A DNA stretch of 64,000 bases from Butyrivibrio sp. AC2005 (GCF_000424145.1 NZ_AUJI01000023.1:33656-97655), one strand, 5' to 3'. Counted from the first letter of the stretch, positions 19,088 to 27,841 are shown. The notes: a model not told the origin generated them from the letters alone. Made by a program: numbers and translations.

Positions 19088-19594
19088 TTAGTTTGTTACT
19101 CCATCCAACTTTTCTGCAGCTTCAGAAGAATACTTTTCAAGGATATCTGTAAGTTCTGAATAATCCTCTTCTGTAAGCTTATCCTTGGCATATTCCTTAA
19201 GACCGTCAACATCCTGATTAGTTATGTATTCCTGAACATCTGAAATATCATCAATTGACATATTATCTACCAGAATATCTGCTACCTTATCTTTATCTTC
19301 CTCAGATACTGAGTCCAGCATTTCTTTTACCTGTGAGCTGGATTCACCTGCATACTGCTCTACTGCCTTATCTACTACTGTCTTAGCCACATTTTTAATG
19401 ACTTCCTTTTTAGCATCTTCAATAGCACCTGTTATCCCACCATCCTTTGTTCCATCCGCATTTTTCGAACCTGTCTGTTCAGTACCATCTGCATTTTCAC
19501 TCTTAAAAAGTGAATCCTTACTATAAAGGTAGATGGCACCAATTGCCAGTACAATTACAAGCGTGACTACAAATGACTTAATAAATCTTTTCAT
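19088..19594 (-). CDS. Membrane-anchored, highly charged extracytoplasmic protein
   Basis: 168 residues with one N-terminal hydrophobic segment (about 8-25) after MKRFIKS. The rest is acidic and lysine-rich with no cysteine. From about residue 60 it appears fully helical (DAKKEVIKNVAKTVVDKAV, EEDKDKVADILVDN, EEDYSELTDILEKYS). I do not recognise the family. It directly precedes the MATE gene in one unit and may be an accessory envelope protein, but nothing in the sequence gives a role. Confidence 0.8.
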   Translation of the reverse strand: MKRFIKSFVVTLVIVLAIGAIYLYSKDSLFKSENADGTEQTGSKNADGTKDGGITGAIEDAKKEVIKNVAKTVVDKAVEQYAGESSSQVKEMLDSVSEEDKDKVADILVDNMSIDDISDVQEYITNQDVDGLKEYAKDKLTEEDYSELTDILEKYSSEAAEKLDGVTN

Positions 19595-19620
19595 AAATAA
19601 ATCCTCTTTTGTTAAAAAAT

Positions 19621-19653
19621 AAAAAAACCCCGGAATACCAAAGTACTCCGGGG
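19621..19653 (-). terminator. Intrinsic terminator after the HU gene
   Basis: Arms 19628-19638 and 19643-19653 (CCCCGGAATAC and GTACTCCGGGG) pair with one mismatch around a CAAA loop. A run of seven T follows on the minus strand. Confidence 0.9.
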
Positions 19654-19672
19654 CCTAAGTTCATAATCCAAA

Positions 19673-19951
19673 TTATTTCTTGTTTACAAGATCCTTCAGA
19701 GCCTTACCAGCCTTGAACTTCGGAGCAACAGAAGCAGGAATCTTGATGGTATCACCAGTCTGAGGGTTCTTACCTGTTCTTGCAGCTCTCTTTGTGGTCT
19801 CAAATGTACCAAAGCCAACAAGCTGAACCTTATCCTTCTTCTTAAGTGTTTTTGAAACTACATCAATGAAAGCCTTAACTGCCTTCTCAGAATCCTTCTT
19901 AGAAAGGCCAGTCTCCTTTGCAATAGCTTCTACAAGTTCTGTCTTATTCAT
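19673..19951 (-). CDS. hup: HU-family DNA-binding protein
   Basis: 92 residues, standard HU length. It starts MNKTELVEAIAKETGLSKKD, with VQLVGFGTFE and the DNA-binding arm AARTGKNPQTGDTIKIPAS. The start has GGGGG upstream. HU bends and compacts DNA and assists replication initiation, which is relevant because an iteron origin lies 5 kb away. It is a single-gene transcript with its own terminator. It could be the sole HU or a second copy on this replicon. Confidence 0.96.
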   Translation of the reverse strand: MNKTELVEAIAKETGLSKKDSEKAVKAFIDVVSKTLKKKDKVQLVGFGTFETTKRAARTGKNPQTGDTIKIPASVAPKFKAGKALKDLVNKK

Positions 19952-20120
19952 TTTTATTCCCCCTTTTAGGTTTTTTTGAAACTAAAGCAATTCTACCACT
20001 ACCTATCAGCTAAATCAACGATTTTATACGTTTTTTCGCACTTTAATGAAAATATATCCCATTTCCTTCAATAGTGATATTATATAGATATATCAGCAAA
20101 CTCATATATTGGAGGGGATT

Positions 20121-20273
20121 ATGGGCGCAGAAAAAACAAATGAAGAAGAATTACAGGATATTCCAGCACATCCTGAAGAAGGTATTAAGGCAAAAAAGTT
20201 AAAAGCCGCTCCGGACGCTGTATTGGCACAGGCTATTCATGAAATGCTCATGAAAGATCATCCCGGAGAATAG
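20121..20273 (+). CDS. Small acidic/basic protein of 50 residues
   Basis: A clear short gene: ATG at 20121 preceded by TTGGAGGGG at ideal spacing, ending TAG at 20271-20273. The product starts MGAEKTNEEELQDIP and ends in IHEMLMKDHPGE, with a central helix likely at GIKAKKLKAAPDAVLAQA. No cysteine or hydrophobic segment is present. It stands alone between HU and the Dus gene, which run the other way. Family unknown. Confidence 0.7.
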   Translation: MGAEKTNEEELQDIPAHPEEGIKAKKLKAAPDAVLAQAIHEMLMKDHPGE

Positions 20274-20309
20274 GTATTCTTTACATCAACACATCGTGTT
20301 GTCTTGATG

Positions 20310-21284
20310 TCATGTTGTTTTCATAATACATTCTCGATAAACTGCTCTGACTGCATTTCTGTATTCAGCTATATTTTTTGCGGTTCTAATCTTGTGAATC
20401 AATTGTTCCGCGCTTGATCCATCCTCTTTCGTAATAAGATTCCCCACGTAAAACCATATTTCTTTCATCTTATGCATTATGGATTCATCGGCAGGAATCT
20501 CTATCTTGTAATTATCCTGAAGATCTGTCATAAACCCTTTTAATTCTTCAAAAGACATTTTCTTACCATTTTTAATCTCTCTTGCCAATCCCGGATTTGC
20601 AACAAGCCCCCGTCCCATCATAACTTCGTATAAATTGGGGAATTTTTCCACAATGTTTTTATAATCATCAGGTGTGAATATGTTCCCATTATATCCGACA
20701 GGATTTTTACTATTCTCATATGCCCATCTAAACATATCCATGTCAGGAGTTCCTTTATACATTTGAGTCCGTATTCTTGGATGAATAATCACAGCCCCAA
20801 AAGGAAATTTGTTTAAAACAGGTAATATGTTTTCAAACTCGTGAGAATCCGCCAATCCAAGGCGTGTCTTAACTGTAAATTTAATTTCATCTGTTATATT
20901 ATCATCAAATACTTTACTGAAAATCTCATACAGCCTGTCCGGATCCTGTAACATTCCTGATCCCTTTTTTTTACTAACCACAGTACCAACCGGGCACCCC
21001 ATATTCAGGTTTATCTCATCATATCCACGTTCCTGAAGATAATGTAATGCCCAAATGATTTCATCAGCATCATTTGCCATTATCTGGGGAATAATACTAA
21101 TTCCATGCTCAGCATTATTTTCAGGAAGTATCTCACGCATATCGCGTTTTTTTATAGAATGGTGCTTATAAATTGATAAAAATGGTGTGTAGTAATAATC
21201 CAGCCCCTCACCAAAATATTTATAATGTGTATTTCTATAGCAATATATTGTTATGCCTTCCATAGGCGCAAAAGAATTTCTCAT
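20310..21284 (-). CDS. tRNA-dihydrouridine synthase (Dus family)
   Basis: 324 residues, within the Dus range. It reduces uridine to dihydrouridine in tRNA with FMN and NADPH. The N-terminus reads MRNSFAPMEGIT, the flavin-barrel start. The catalytic cysteine lies in NLNMGCPVGTVVSKKKGSGML, and KFTVKTRLG and VMMGRGLVANPGL bind flavin and RNA. It is shorter than DusB and closer to the Clostridial Dus group often found away from nifR3. It begins four bases after the GNAT gene's stop, so the two form one unit. Confidence 0.93.
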   Translation of the reverse strand: MRNSFAPMEGITIYCYRNTHYKYFGEGLDYYYTPFLSIYKHHSIKKRDMREILPENNAEHGISIIPQIMANDADEIIWALHYLQERGYDEINLNMGCPVGTVVSKKKGSGMLQDPDRLYEIFSKVFDDNITDEIKFTVKTRLGLADSHEFENILPVLNKFPFGAVIIHPRIRTQMYKGTPDMDMFRWAYENSKNPVGYNGNIFTPDDYKNIVEKFPNLYEVMMGRGLVANPGLAREIKNGKKMSFEELKGFMTDLQDNYKIEIPADESIMHKMKEIWFYVGNLITKEDGSSAEQLIHKIRTAKNIAEYRNAVRAVYRECIMKTT

Positions 21285-21288
21285 TTTC

Positions 21289-21846
21289 CTAATATCTCCA
21301 CAAGTTCTTGGACATCAGTATTTCATCATGATAGGTGCCATCCATCATTTTAAATGCCTGTGGGACCTGCCCACACTCAATGAACCCCTTCTTTTTATAT
21401 AATCTCAATGCCCTGGCATTATCTGCATAAACACTTAACTCCAGGCGTTCATATCCGCATATTTCGGCAAGCTCTATCGCCTGATCCAAAAGATGTGCAC
21501 CTAATCCCAGGTTCCAGTACTCTTTTCTTACAACAAGCTCTGCAGATGCCCTGTGACGCATTTTGAAGCATATTCCCACAGGACTCACTGATGTTATTCC
21601 TATTATCCTATTATTATCAAAAATCCCTATCATCCCTAAATTATCAGCTCTATAATAATTTCCAAGGATTTCGCGTTCTTTTTCTATAGAATTCTCTATC
21701 TCATAAGGATATCTCGTTAAATAAATAGTCTCTCCGGCAACATCCCGCCTGAATGCGAGAACCTTTTCTGCATCATCTCGCGAGGGTGTTCTGAGAATGA
21801 AATCTTCTCCTCTTTTTGTTGTAACTTTACTATCTACTATCTTCAT
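21289..21846 (-). CDS. GNAT-family N-acetyltransferase
   Basis: 185 residues from the ATG at 21846 with GGGGA upstream. An in-frame TTG 12 bp earlier is less likely. The acetyl-CoA motif is VRKEYWNLGLGAHLLDQAIELA, followed by GYERLELSVYADNARALRLYKKKGF and ECGQ, the classic GNAT order. Target unknown; RimI/RimL-like protein or small amine acetylation are both possible. It is the first gene of a unit with the Dus gene. An isolated copy of the replication iteron lies immediately upstream of its ribosome site. Confidence 0.92.
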   Translation of the reverse strand: MKIVDSKVTTKRGEDFILRTPSRDDAEKVLAFRRDVAGETIYLTRYPYEIENSIEKEREILGNYYRADNLGMIGIFDNNRIIGITSVSPVGICFKMRHRASAELVVRKEYWNLGLGAHLLDQAIELAEICGYERLELSVYADNARALRLYKKKGFIECGQVPQAFKMMDGTYHDEILMSKNLWRY

Positions 21847-21852
21847 TTTGAT

Positions 21853-21870
21853 CCCCAAAAACTACTAAAT
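21853..21870. repeat. Isolated iteron-like copy upstream of the GNAT gene
   Basis: CCCCAAAAACTACTAAAT matches the consensus of the origin iterons at 24756-25264 almost exactly, in the same orientation, but lies 2.9 kb away beyond the rep gene. Confidence 0.75.
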
Positions 21871-21956
21871 TACGACCATATCAACAGCTATTTTTAAGTA
21901 AGTTATTGACTCTGTAGGTCATTATTTAGCTTTATTTCATAGTTCTATTATGCAAT

Positions 21957-21993
21957 AAAAAATCCACAAAGTCGATAACTTCGTGGATTTTCT
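21957..21993 (-). terminator. Intrinsic terminator after the GDSL hydrolase
   Basis: AAAATCCAC (21959-21967) pairs with GTGGATTTT (21983-21991), with an inner four-pair helix and CGATA loop. A T run follows on the minus strand. Confidence 0.85.
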
Positions 21994-22028
21994 TGATATT
22001 TAAACATTACAATTATTATTATTTAGCC

Positions 22029-22682
22029 TTATGCAAGATATGCACATACATAATCATCTACTTCATGCCTTTCTGCTGTAAGATCTATCTTAGAGAGAAT
22101 ATCTGCCATTTTTTCTGCAAATAAAGCATGTCCCTCAGCTGACATATGTATTCCATCAAAAGACATATCCAGATCCCATTCGCTGGCATCTGCAAAGAAT
22201 ATTCCTACCTCCTGTGCTATAATATCGAGTTCTGATGTGAACCTTTTCCTCTGAGCCTCAGCCTCTTCAAGATGTTCATCCATATGAGGAAGAATTCCAG
22301 GCGGTGAAATTAAAAGAAAACCGGTCTTATTATCTATAAATTCTGTCCTATCAAGCTGACGCTCAATAAAATCTCTCATTTTTGATGCAACCGTTTCAGC
22401 ATCCGGAACAGACATATTAATAAGATCATTAGTTCCAAGCATTACTGCAAATAAATCAAGCGGACTATACTCAAGCACTGATTTATCCAGTGACAAAAGT
22501 GAATATGCATTATCCGGAATAACTCTCCCATTCATTCCATCAGAAAAAACACGCCATTCACCATACATTTTTTTAGCAAGAATATCTGTCCATCTTTCTG
22601 TTTCCGGCAGGCGTCCCCCCATCATACCTCTGGGATCGTATCCATAGACATTGGAATCTCCGTAAAAAAGAACTTTTTTCAT
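22029..22682 (-). CDS. SGNH/GDSL hydrolase (arylesterase or lysophospholipase-like)
   Basis: 217 residues from the ATG at 22682; an upstream TTG-started extension of 15 residues lacks conserved features. All four SGNH blocks are seen: YGDSNVYGYDP (serine), the GMNGR glycine block, LGTNDLINM, and the C-terminal DGIHMSAEGHALFAE with Asp-x-x-His. No signal peptide, so cytoplasmic. The order and DPRG block resemble arylesterases that deacylate small esters or sugars. A role in xylan deacetylation is possible in this organism but unsupported by context. Confidence 0.92.
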   Translation of the reverse strand: MKKVLFYGDSNVYGYDPRGMMGGRLPETERWTDILAKKMYGEWRVFSDGMNGRVIPDNAYSLLSLDKSVLEYSPLDLFAVMLGTNDLINMSVPDAETVASKMRDFIERQLDRTEFIDNKTGFLLISPPGILPHMDEHLEEAEAQRKRFTSELDIIAQEVGIFFADASEWDLDMSFDGIHMSAEGHALFAEKMADILSKIDLTAERHEVDDYVCAYLA

Positions 22683-22737
22683 TTGCGTCACCCAGTCCTT
22701 TCTATATTCTTCTGATTTTTTACACAATCAATATACC

Positions 22738-22761
22738 ACACAGATTATGAATAATCTGTGT
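22738..22761. promoter_or_regulatory. Perfect dyad upstream of the GDSL gene
   Basis: ACACAGATTAT (22738-22748) and ATAATCTGTGT (22751-22761) form an 11-bp perfect inverted repeat with a two-base spacer, followed by TTTT on the plus strand. No plus-strand gene precedes it, so an operator for the GDSL gene is more likely than a terminator. Confidence 0.5.
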
Positions 22762-22987
22762 TTTTATAGAATTTTTATGGAATTCAGCATTTTTTTCTGA
22801 ATTTTTCGCAATTTACACACATATTGATGCAATATTGTTTCCTAAAAATCGATATGTTGTACTTCTTGTCTTATCATATCCACATATAGCTATTGCGTTT
22901 TTTTTGACTTTGTGATATCTTAGTGTCTGTATTTTTTTATACAAAATAATTTATAGGGGGATGCGTACAGGATACGCGAAAAAGAAT

Positions 22988-23233
22988 ATGACAAAAGATG
23001 TTACTATTAGCCTTGAAAATGAGAAACAGATTCTTAAATTTGTGCAGATGAATTCAAAATCATCTTGTCAGGTTGATGTGAGAAGCGGACACAGCTACAT
23101 CGATGGGAAATCAATCATTGGTCTTCTTTCACTTAATCTTTTCAAACCTTTATATGTTTCTGTTATTGGGGACTCCAGTAAAATCTCCGATTTAATTGAT
23201 GGTTATCAGGAATATCATTTGGTAGCCGGTTGA
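22988..23233 (+). CDS. HPr-like protein lacking the phosphorylatable histidine
   Basis: 81 residues from the ATG at 22988. An ATG at 22961 would add nine residues but sits right against its GGGGG. The C-terminal part VDVRSGHSYIDGKSIIGLLSL matches the HPr core (the region around Ser46 and the following helix). The first helix is QILKFVQMNSK, but the loop that should carry GLHARPA is missing, so no His15. It cannot carry phosphate in the PTS by the usual route. It could be a regulatory HPr relative of the Crh type, or a degenerate copy. It stands alone, followed by a strong terminator, and lies at the edge of the replication region. Confidence 0.8.
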   Translation: MTKDVTISLENEKQILKFVQMNSKSSCQVDVRSGHSYIDGKSIIGLLSLNLFKPLYVSVIGDSSKISDLIDGYQEYHLVAG

Positions 23234-23242
23234 TAAAGCTAC

Positions 23243-23270
23243 AAAAAAGAGCTCTTTCGAGCTCTTTTTT
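23243..23270. terminator. Bidirectional terminator between HPr-like gene and rep
   Basis: GAGCTC-TTTC-GAGCTC (23249-23264) is flanked by A6 and T6, so it works on both strands. Confidence 0.92.
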
Positions 23271-23274
23271 TATT

Positions 23275-24507
23275 TTAAAAGTTATCAAGTAATTCTGATT
23301 CCATATCATCATATGAAAAGGATCCCTGAACATATTCACCTACAATAGGTTTTGCTGAGTAACCTGTCATTGTGTAATTATTTCTTATTGCAGAAATCAT
23401 CCAACCAACAAAGTTTTCAACCTGATTACTCTGTCTACTATATAAATCATATGCCTGTCTGATCTTATCCACATTGTAATCAGCAGCCTTTAATATAGAT
23501 CTAATCTCAGAAGGTTTAACTCTTTCATCTATAATAATATCCTGAACCTGATCCATATATTCTAATTCCTCAGCAGCACTGATCTTACGGTCCTTAAGAT
23601 TTAATTCATTATAGGTGTTATTTTTATTCTTAACCTTAGGATTAACATCTATCTTAAATCTTATACTTACTACCTTTCCACCACGCCCTGCTTTTACAGG
23701 TTCATAATCAAACCATATACTTGTTGTTTCATTTAATTCTTTTTGCGCTTTATCCAGAGCAAATTTCTTAAAATTACCAAATGTCTTGAGCTTTCCTGCA
23801 CCATCTGACTTATCTGCCTGTCTCTCTATTGCGTCATAATCCGGATTTCCCTTCTTTAACGCGCTTATTATAAGAGGATCAGCCTGCGAATCTATAATAC
23901 CTAAACGAAGCTTCAAATCCGTTAAATGATACTGTATATAGTAAGGCCCCTCTTTCTTTGTAATGGCTCTCTGCTTATCCATTTCAGCTTTCAATATCTC
24001 ATATAATCTGAAGGAATAAACACTGTTGAGCTGAACAGCTTCTGCAAGACTTAAAACCGTGTAATTACTCTGCAGATTTGCAAGATATGGTGTTATCTTA
24101 CTATTATAACGAACATTAAGAACGCCATTTTTAAAGGAAGCGTCGGTAATAACATTTATAGCCTCTATTTCCTTAGTATCATCATTGGAATAAATAATTC
24201 TCCAATCCAGTATAGATGGCTTGGATTTCGCCGGTTCAATAGCAGATTTAATATGCTCATAAAATGAACCACCCTTTACACCAAAGATTTTCTTTAAATC
24301 CGTTCCGTATATGTTTGCTTCTAAAGTATTATCGTCGTGATTAAGCTCCGCCTTGGCAATACTTACAGCAAAGAGCTTCTGGACAAGAAGTGTAGATCTT
24401 CCCTTAGAATTAATAAGTGTATTAGCTTTTTTGTAATGCTGATTTGATAAAAAACTTTCGATAGCAGTTGTTTCTTCTTCAATCTGCTTTTTGGATTTAC
24501 GCCCCAA
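23275..24507 (-). CDS. rep: Replication initiator protein, Rep_3 (RepB) superfamily
   Basis: 410 residues. The first winged-helix domain covers about 25-150 (ANTLINSKGRSTLLVQKLFAVSIAKA, the Rep_3 opening). The second covers about 155-290 (LSLAEAVQLNSVYSFRLYEILKAE, then KFALDKAQKELNETTSIWFDYEP). A C-terminal extension of over 100 residues follows. The start is TTG at 24505-24507, five bases after a full AAGGAGG, which decides it. Such initiators bind iterons and open the origin of theta-replicating plasmids. The iteron array lies directly upstream. The TTG start with an otherwise perfect site may tune the amount of initiator. Confidence 0.93.
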   Translation of the reverse strand: MGRKSKKQIEEETTAIESFLSNQHYKKANTLINSKGRSTLLVQKLFAVSIAKAELNHDDNTLEANIYGTDLKKIFGVKGGSFYEHIKSAIEPAKSKPSILDWRIIYSNDDTKEIEAINVITDASFKNGVLNVRYNSKITPYLANLQSNYTVLSLAEAVQLNSVYSFRLYEILKAEMDKQRAITKKEGPYYIQYHLTDLKLRLGIIDSQADPLIISALKKGNPDYDAIERQADKSDGAGKLKTFGNFKKFALDKAQKELNETTSIWFDYEPVKAGRGGKVVSIRFKIDVNPKVKNKNNTYNELNLKDRKISAAEELEYMDQVQDIIIDERVKPSEIRSILKAADYNVDKIRQAYDLYSRQSNQVENFVGWMISAIRNNYTMTGYSAKPIVGEYVQGSFSYDDMESELLDNF

Positions 24508-24755
24508 AACAACCTCCTTAACCCCATAAGGTCAATATTCATACCTTTTTAGTACTAACTTATTATAGTGCTATTATATCATGCTGTAAACAAAAATACC
24601 TAAATTTATAAAACTTATACCTACATACATATAATATATACCTCTATGCTAATAACTTATGCAATATTGTATGATATCATATCGCATTAACGCGTATTTA
24701 ATTGACTGTAATGGTCATCAAAATATTGACTAAACCAGTATTTTTTATTATATAT

Positions 24756-25264
24756 CCCTAATTACTACTAAATAATCTATAAATGTACCCAAAAACTATT
24801 GAAAAACGACTTTATTATCCCCAATAGCTACTAACTATCATTATTTATCTCCCTAAATACTACTAAGTACACCCTTATTATTCTTTTTCCAGTCAATATT
24901 TTCTATAGTTCCAGGCATATAATAGCTAATTTTTTATCTATAAGGTTACTAACCTCCCCTAAAACTACTAAATATATTGTTTTCGTCCCCTATTACTACT
25001 CAATAAAACATAAATGTACCCAATTACTACTAATAAACCTATTATATAACCCTTTTTTCTACCTAAAATGATATAATCTGCCTTCGTTTATGGAGTGTTT
25101 TTTATATGAATTTACATATATACCTAAAAACTATCATAAAAAACCCTATTTCTTATTATCCATCCCAAAAACTACTAATAAAAACCGGTATATTTTCCTA
25201 AAAACTACTAACTAATACTAAAACACAACAAAAAGTGCATTAAATAGGCCCCCATAAACTATCG
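24756..25264. repeat. oriV: Iteron array of the replication origin
   Basis: The 919 bp between rep and the ParB-like gene hold no gene. About eleven same-orientation copies of a 16-bp motif, consensus CCC-N-AAAAACTACTAA with A/T variants, start at about 24756, 24788, 24819, 24851, 24957, 24988, 25019, 25123, 25164, 25197 and 25250. Most neighbours are 31-32 bp apart (three helical turns), so the initiators would line up on one DNA face. Degenerate or missing units leave gaps near 24883-24925 and 25050-25090. No exact TTATCCACA DnaA box was seen here. This is the likely replication origin. Confidence 0.88.
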
Positions 25265-25327
25265 TCTTTAGCCAGAATTCTATAATACATAAACCCCTTT
25301 TCTATTATTCTTCTCCCATTCAACTAT

Positions 25328-25373
25328 ATAAAAAACTCACGAAAAGCGCATATTTACTGGCTCTTCGTGAGTT
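25328..25373 (-). terminator. Terminator of the ParA/partner operon
   Basis: AACTCACGAA (25334-25343) pairs with TTCGTGAGTT (25364-25373), extended by AGC/GCT after one mismatch. TTTTTT follows on the minus strand. Confidence 0.85.
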
Positions 25374-25408
25374 CTAATTAATAAGAATTTTGTTGTTAAT
25401 TAATATAT

Positions 25409-25431
25409 TGTAACAACATAGTGTTGTTACA
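25409..25431. repeat. Inverted repeat across the stop codon of the ParA partner gene
   Basis: TGTAACAAC-ATAGT-GTTGTTACA, nine perfect pairs. It overlaps the TAA of the gene and precedes the terminator hairpin. Function unknown. Confidence 0.6.
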
Positions 25432-26218
25432 TATTTAATTGTTCCATAAAAGACTTGTATTTAAGGTAAAGATCTTTGTTTTTCTCATAATCCTGTTGAA
25501 TTAAATTACTAATATATTGTTGATAAGAGATTTTACCAGATTGAGTCATAAAATCAACATAAGATCTTAATTCTCCTAATCTAATATGTAATACACCACT
25601 ACTCTTTTCCTCAGGCATAAGAGGAATTGATTTTTTTGATAACTTTGGAGCAGATAAAGTATCTATAGTACTTGTAATACTAGAAACTTCAGGCATTACA
25701 GGTGTTATTGTAGGAGCTTGTGTAGGTACTTCAACAACAGTAGGATTTACAGGAACTTGTGCATATACAGGCACTTGCTGTTGTACCGGAATAGGCTGTG
25801 GTTGTACAGGTACTATGGGCTCCACAACTTGTTGTGCAATAGGTTGCGGTATTGATTGTGCTATAGGCTGTGTAACAGGTTGTGGCTGTACATTTACAGG
25901 TGTTTGAGTTTGCACAGGCTGTATTTGCTGCACAGGTTCAGGTGTTTGAGCTTGTACAGGCTGTATTTGCTGCACAGGTTCAGGTGTTTGAGCTTGTACA
26001 GGCTGTACCTGTTGTACAGGCTCTGGTATTGTGTCTACAGGTTCATTCATAACAGGTGCAACCTTAGAAACTGGCTCAGGATCAGGAGTTACAGACTTTT
26101 TTTGTTCTTTTTTTTCAGAAGTTGTAGTCGTTTTTTTGCTAGGTGTGTCCTCCGCAGGCTGCTCATTTACCATTTTTTGGAAGTTTTTTGCCATTGCGGT
26201 TTGAAGATTTTTTTTCAT
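25427..26218 (-). CDS. Probable partition adaptor downstream of ParA, with Q/P-rich repeats
   Basis: 263 residues. The N-terminus is basic with a lysine/threonine-rich stretch. Residues about 50-180 are glutamine, proline and valine-rich, including three tandem copies of PEPVQQIQPVQAQT. The last 55 residues (GVLHIRLGELRSYVDF, then SYQQYISNLIQQDYEKNK) look like a ribbon-helix-helix unit: one strand plus two helices. The gene overlaps the parA stop by four bases (ATGA), so it is translationally coupled. Small RHH proteins paired with ParA (ParG type) bind the centromere. The long disordered spacer is unusual for them. No ParB HTH or CTPase motif is present. Function is inferred from position and the tail. 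Confidence 0.75.
   Translation of the reverse strand: MKKNLQTAMAKNFQKMVNEQPAEDTPSKKTTTTSEKKEQKKSVTPDPEPVSKVAPVMNEPVDTIPEPVQQVQPVQAQTPEPVQQIQPVQAQTPEPVQQIQPVQTQTPVNVQPQPVTQPIAQSIPQPIAQQVVEPIVPVQPQPIPVQQQVPVYAQVPVNPTVVEVPTQAPTITPVMPEVSSITSTIDTLSAPKLSKKSIPLMPEEKSSGVLHIRLGELRSYVDFMTQSGKISYQQYISNLIQQDYEKNKDLYLKYKSFMEQLNM
25900..26030. repeat. 42-bp in-frame tandem repeats
   Basis: Three near-identical 42-bp units encode PEPVQQIQPVQAQT. Two of them differ by only a few bases. A likely site of length variation. Confidence 0.85.
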
Positions 26219-27003
26219 TTGGACTCTCCTTTCAAAAATTCTTTTACAAAAGCTTCATAATCTTTAGTTGCCCTTGCATTAGGCGCATATTCAAATAAGG
26301 ATTGATTTAGGGTCTGTGATTCCTCTACTGCTACATTTTGGTGAATTTTTGACTTATACACCTTTATTTCATATTCCTTTGCAAGCATTTCTATACCTTC
26401 AAGCCATATATTAGCGTTATTTGTATTTCTGCAATTAGTTATAAGAATACCTGCTACATCAAGATCAGGGTTATTTAAGCGCTCTGACATTACTGAAATC
26501 CATGAAAACAGCATATTTGCTCCATTTGTAGCAAATGCTTCAGGTGTCATAGGAACTACAATTTTATCTGTTATAGCGAGTACATTTTGGGTTATTAAAG
26601 CAAGAGTAGGGCTACAATCAATTATGCAATAATCGTAGGTTTTATCCAGCTTTTTAAGAGCTCTTTTTAACATGAATTCTCTGGATGTAACTCCAGAATA
26701 GTCAAGATCAGCAGAAGTAAACTCAATACCGCCTATAATAAGGTCTAAATTCTTACTTATTGGTATAACCGCCTCATTAATATCTGCTCCAGGCTCTCCT
26801 TTTTCTGTTTTAAATACATCAGATAAGGTTGCAGCAGGTATATTGTATAAATCTATTCCTGCGGCCTGGCTAAGGTTTTCCTGTGGATCTGAATCAATCA
26901 TTAGTACTGAGTGTTTTTTCTTAGCCAAACCGGATGCTAATGCGTAAGTTGATGTTGTTTTTGCAACTCCACCCTTTTGGTTGCAAAATGCAATTGTCTT
27001 CAT
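26215..27003 (-). CDS. parA: ParA-family partition ATPase
   Basis: 262 residues. The deviant Walker A is CNQKGGVAKTT near residues 7-17. LMIDSDPQENLSQAAG follows as the A' region, and YDYCIIDCSPTLALITQN is Walker B. No N-terminal HTH is present, so it is the short ParA type (type Ib or chromosomal Soj-like), which usually depends on its partner for operator binding. The start has GGGAGGAG. ParA forms dynamic structures on the nucleoid and moves the replicon to daughter cells. It is the first gene of the coupled unit with the repeat-rich partner and faces the 2-kb AT-rich tract where the centromere should lie. Confidence 0.95.
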   Translation of the reverse strand: MKTIAFCNQKGGVAKTTSTYALASGLAKKKHSVLMIDSDPQENLSQAAGIDLYNIPAATLSDVFKTEKGEPGADINEAVIPISKNLDLIIGGIEFTSADLDYSGVTSREFMLKRALKKLDKTYDYCIIDCSPTLALITQNVLAITDKIVVPMTPEAFATNGANMLFSWISVMSERLNNPDLDVAGILITNCRNTNNANIWLEGIEMLAKEYEIKVYKSKIHQNVAVEESQTLNQSLFEYAPNARATKDYEAFVKEFLKGESK

Positions 27004-27345
27004 TTTCTCCTCCCAGATGCGATTTTTATTTCTTATTTATATTATCATTGATGTTACGATGTGTAAAGAAAATTGTACATTGATATATCAGTTTCATGTT
27101 ATATAGGTATATCTATATTAATATATAAGGCTAAATCGATATATAAATACAAATAGAAAAGGACATAAATATAATAATATATTAAAATAACAAGTGTTTA
27201 TAATACAAAGATATATTGTATACATGATAGAAATAAATAAAAATATCATGATATTTAAATAACATAATATTATGATAATATGTGACTAATATACAAAAAT
27301 AAAAGTATAACAATATAATATGATACATAGTAACAGTATATAAAC

Positions 27346-27357
27346 ACATCATGATGT
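27346..27357. repeat. ACATCATGATGT palindrome
   Basis: Exact 12-bp palindrome in the AT-rich tract. Related copies lie at 27629 (ACATCATGATAT) and 27842-27855; TGATGTAATG half-sites recur near 27400, 27495 and 27780. Confidence 0.6.
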
Positions 27358-27841
27358 ATTATAAAAAGTTCAACATGATATTTAGATATAATATAACAAG
27401 ATGTAATGATAGAACTATAACATTATATAAATATAATAAACGATACATTGATGTATTGAAGTAATGATACAATTAAGAAAATATATCATCATGATACAAT
27501 GATGTAATGCTGATAATAAAATATATTATAATAATTTTATTAAGTGATTATAGATAAAATGATTCATTAAGAGATTGTTGATTTATTTGCAAAGAAAGAC
27601 ATCAACACATCATTATATATACAACACTACATCATGATATATACAAAATATAGTAATACAAAGTTTATAACCACTATATATAGATTTCTTAAAGCGGTAT
27701 TAGAGAAAAGGTTATTTTGATGAAAGTTGCAAATAATATATTTATATAAAAATACTAATATAATAATATATCATAGTATAATGATGTAATGAGATACTAA
27801 AGTGATAAATAGAAAAATATATAATGTAATAACGAGGTAAG

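Noticed and set aside
24530..25426. CRISPR or VNTR explanation for the ACTACTAA repeats
   Set aside because: The repeats are short, separated by about 15 bp of AT-rich filler, and lie just upstream of a Rep_3 gene, which fits iterons.
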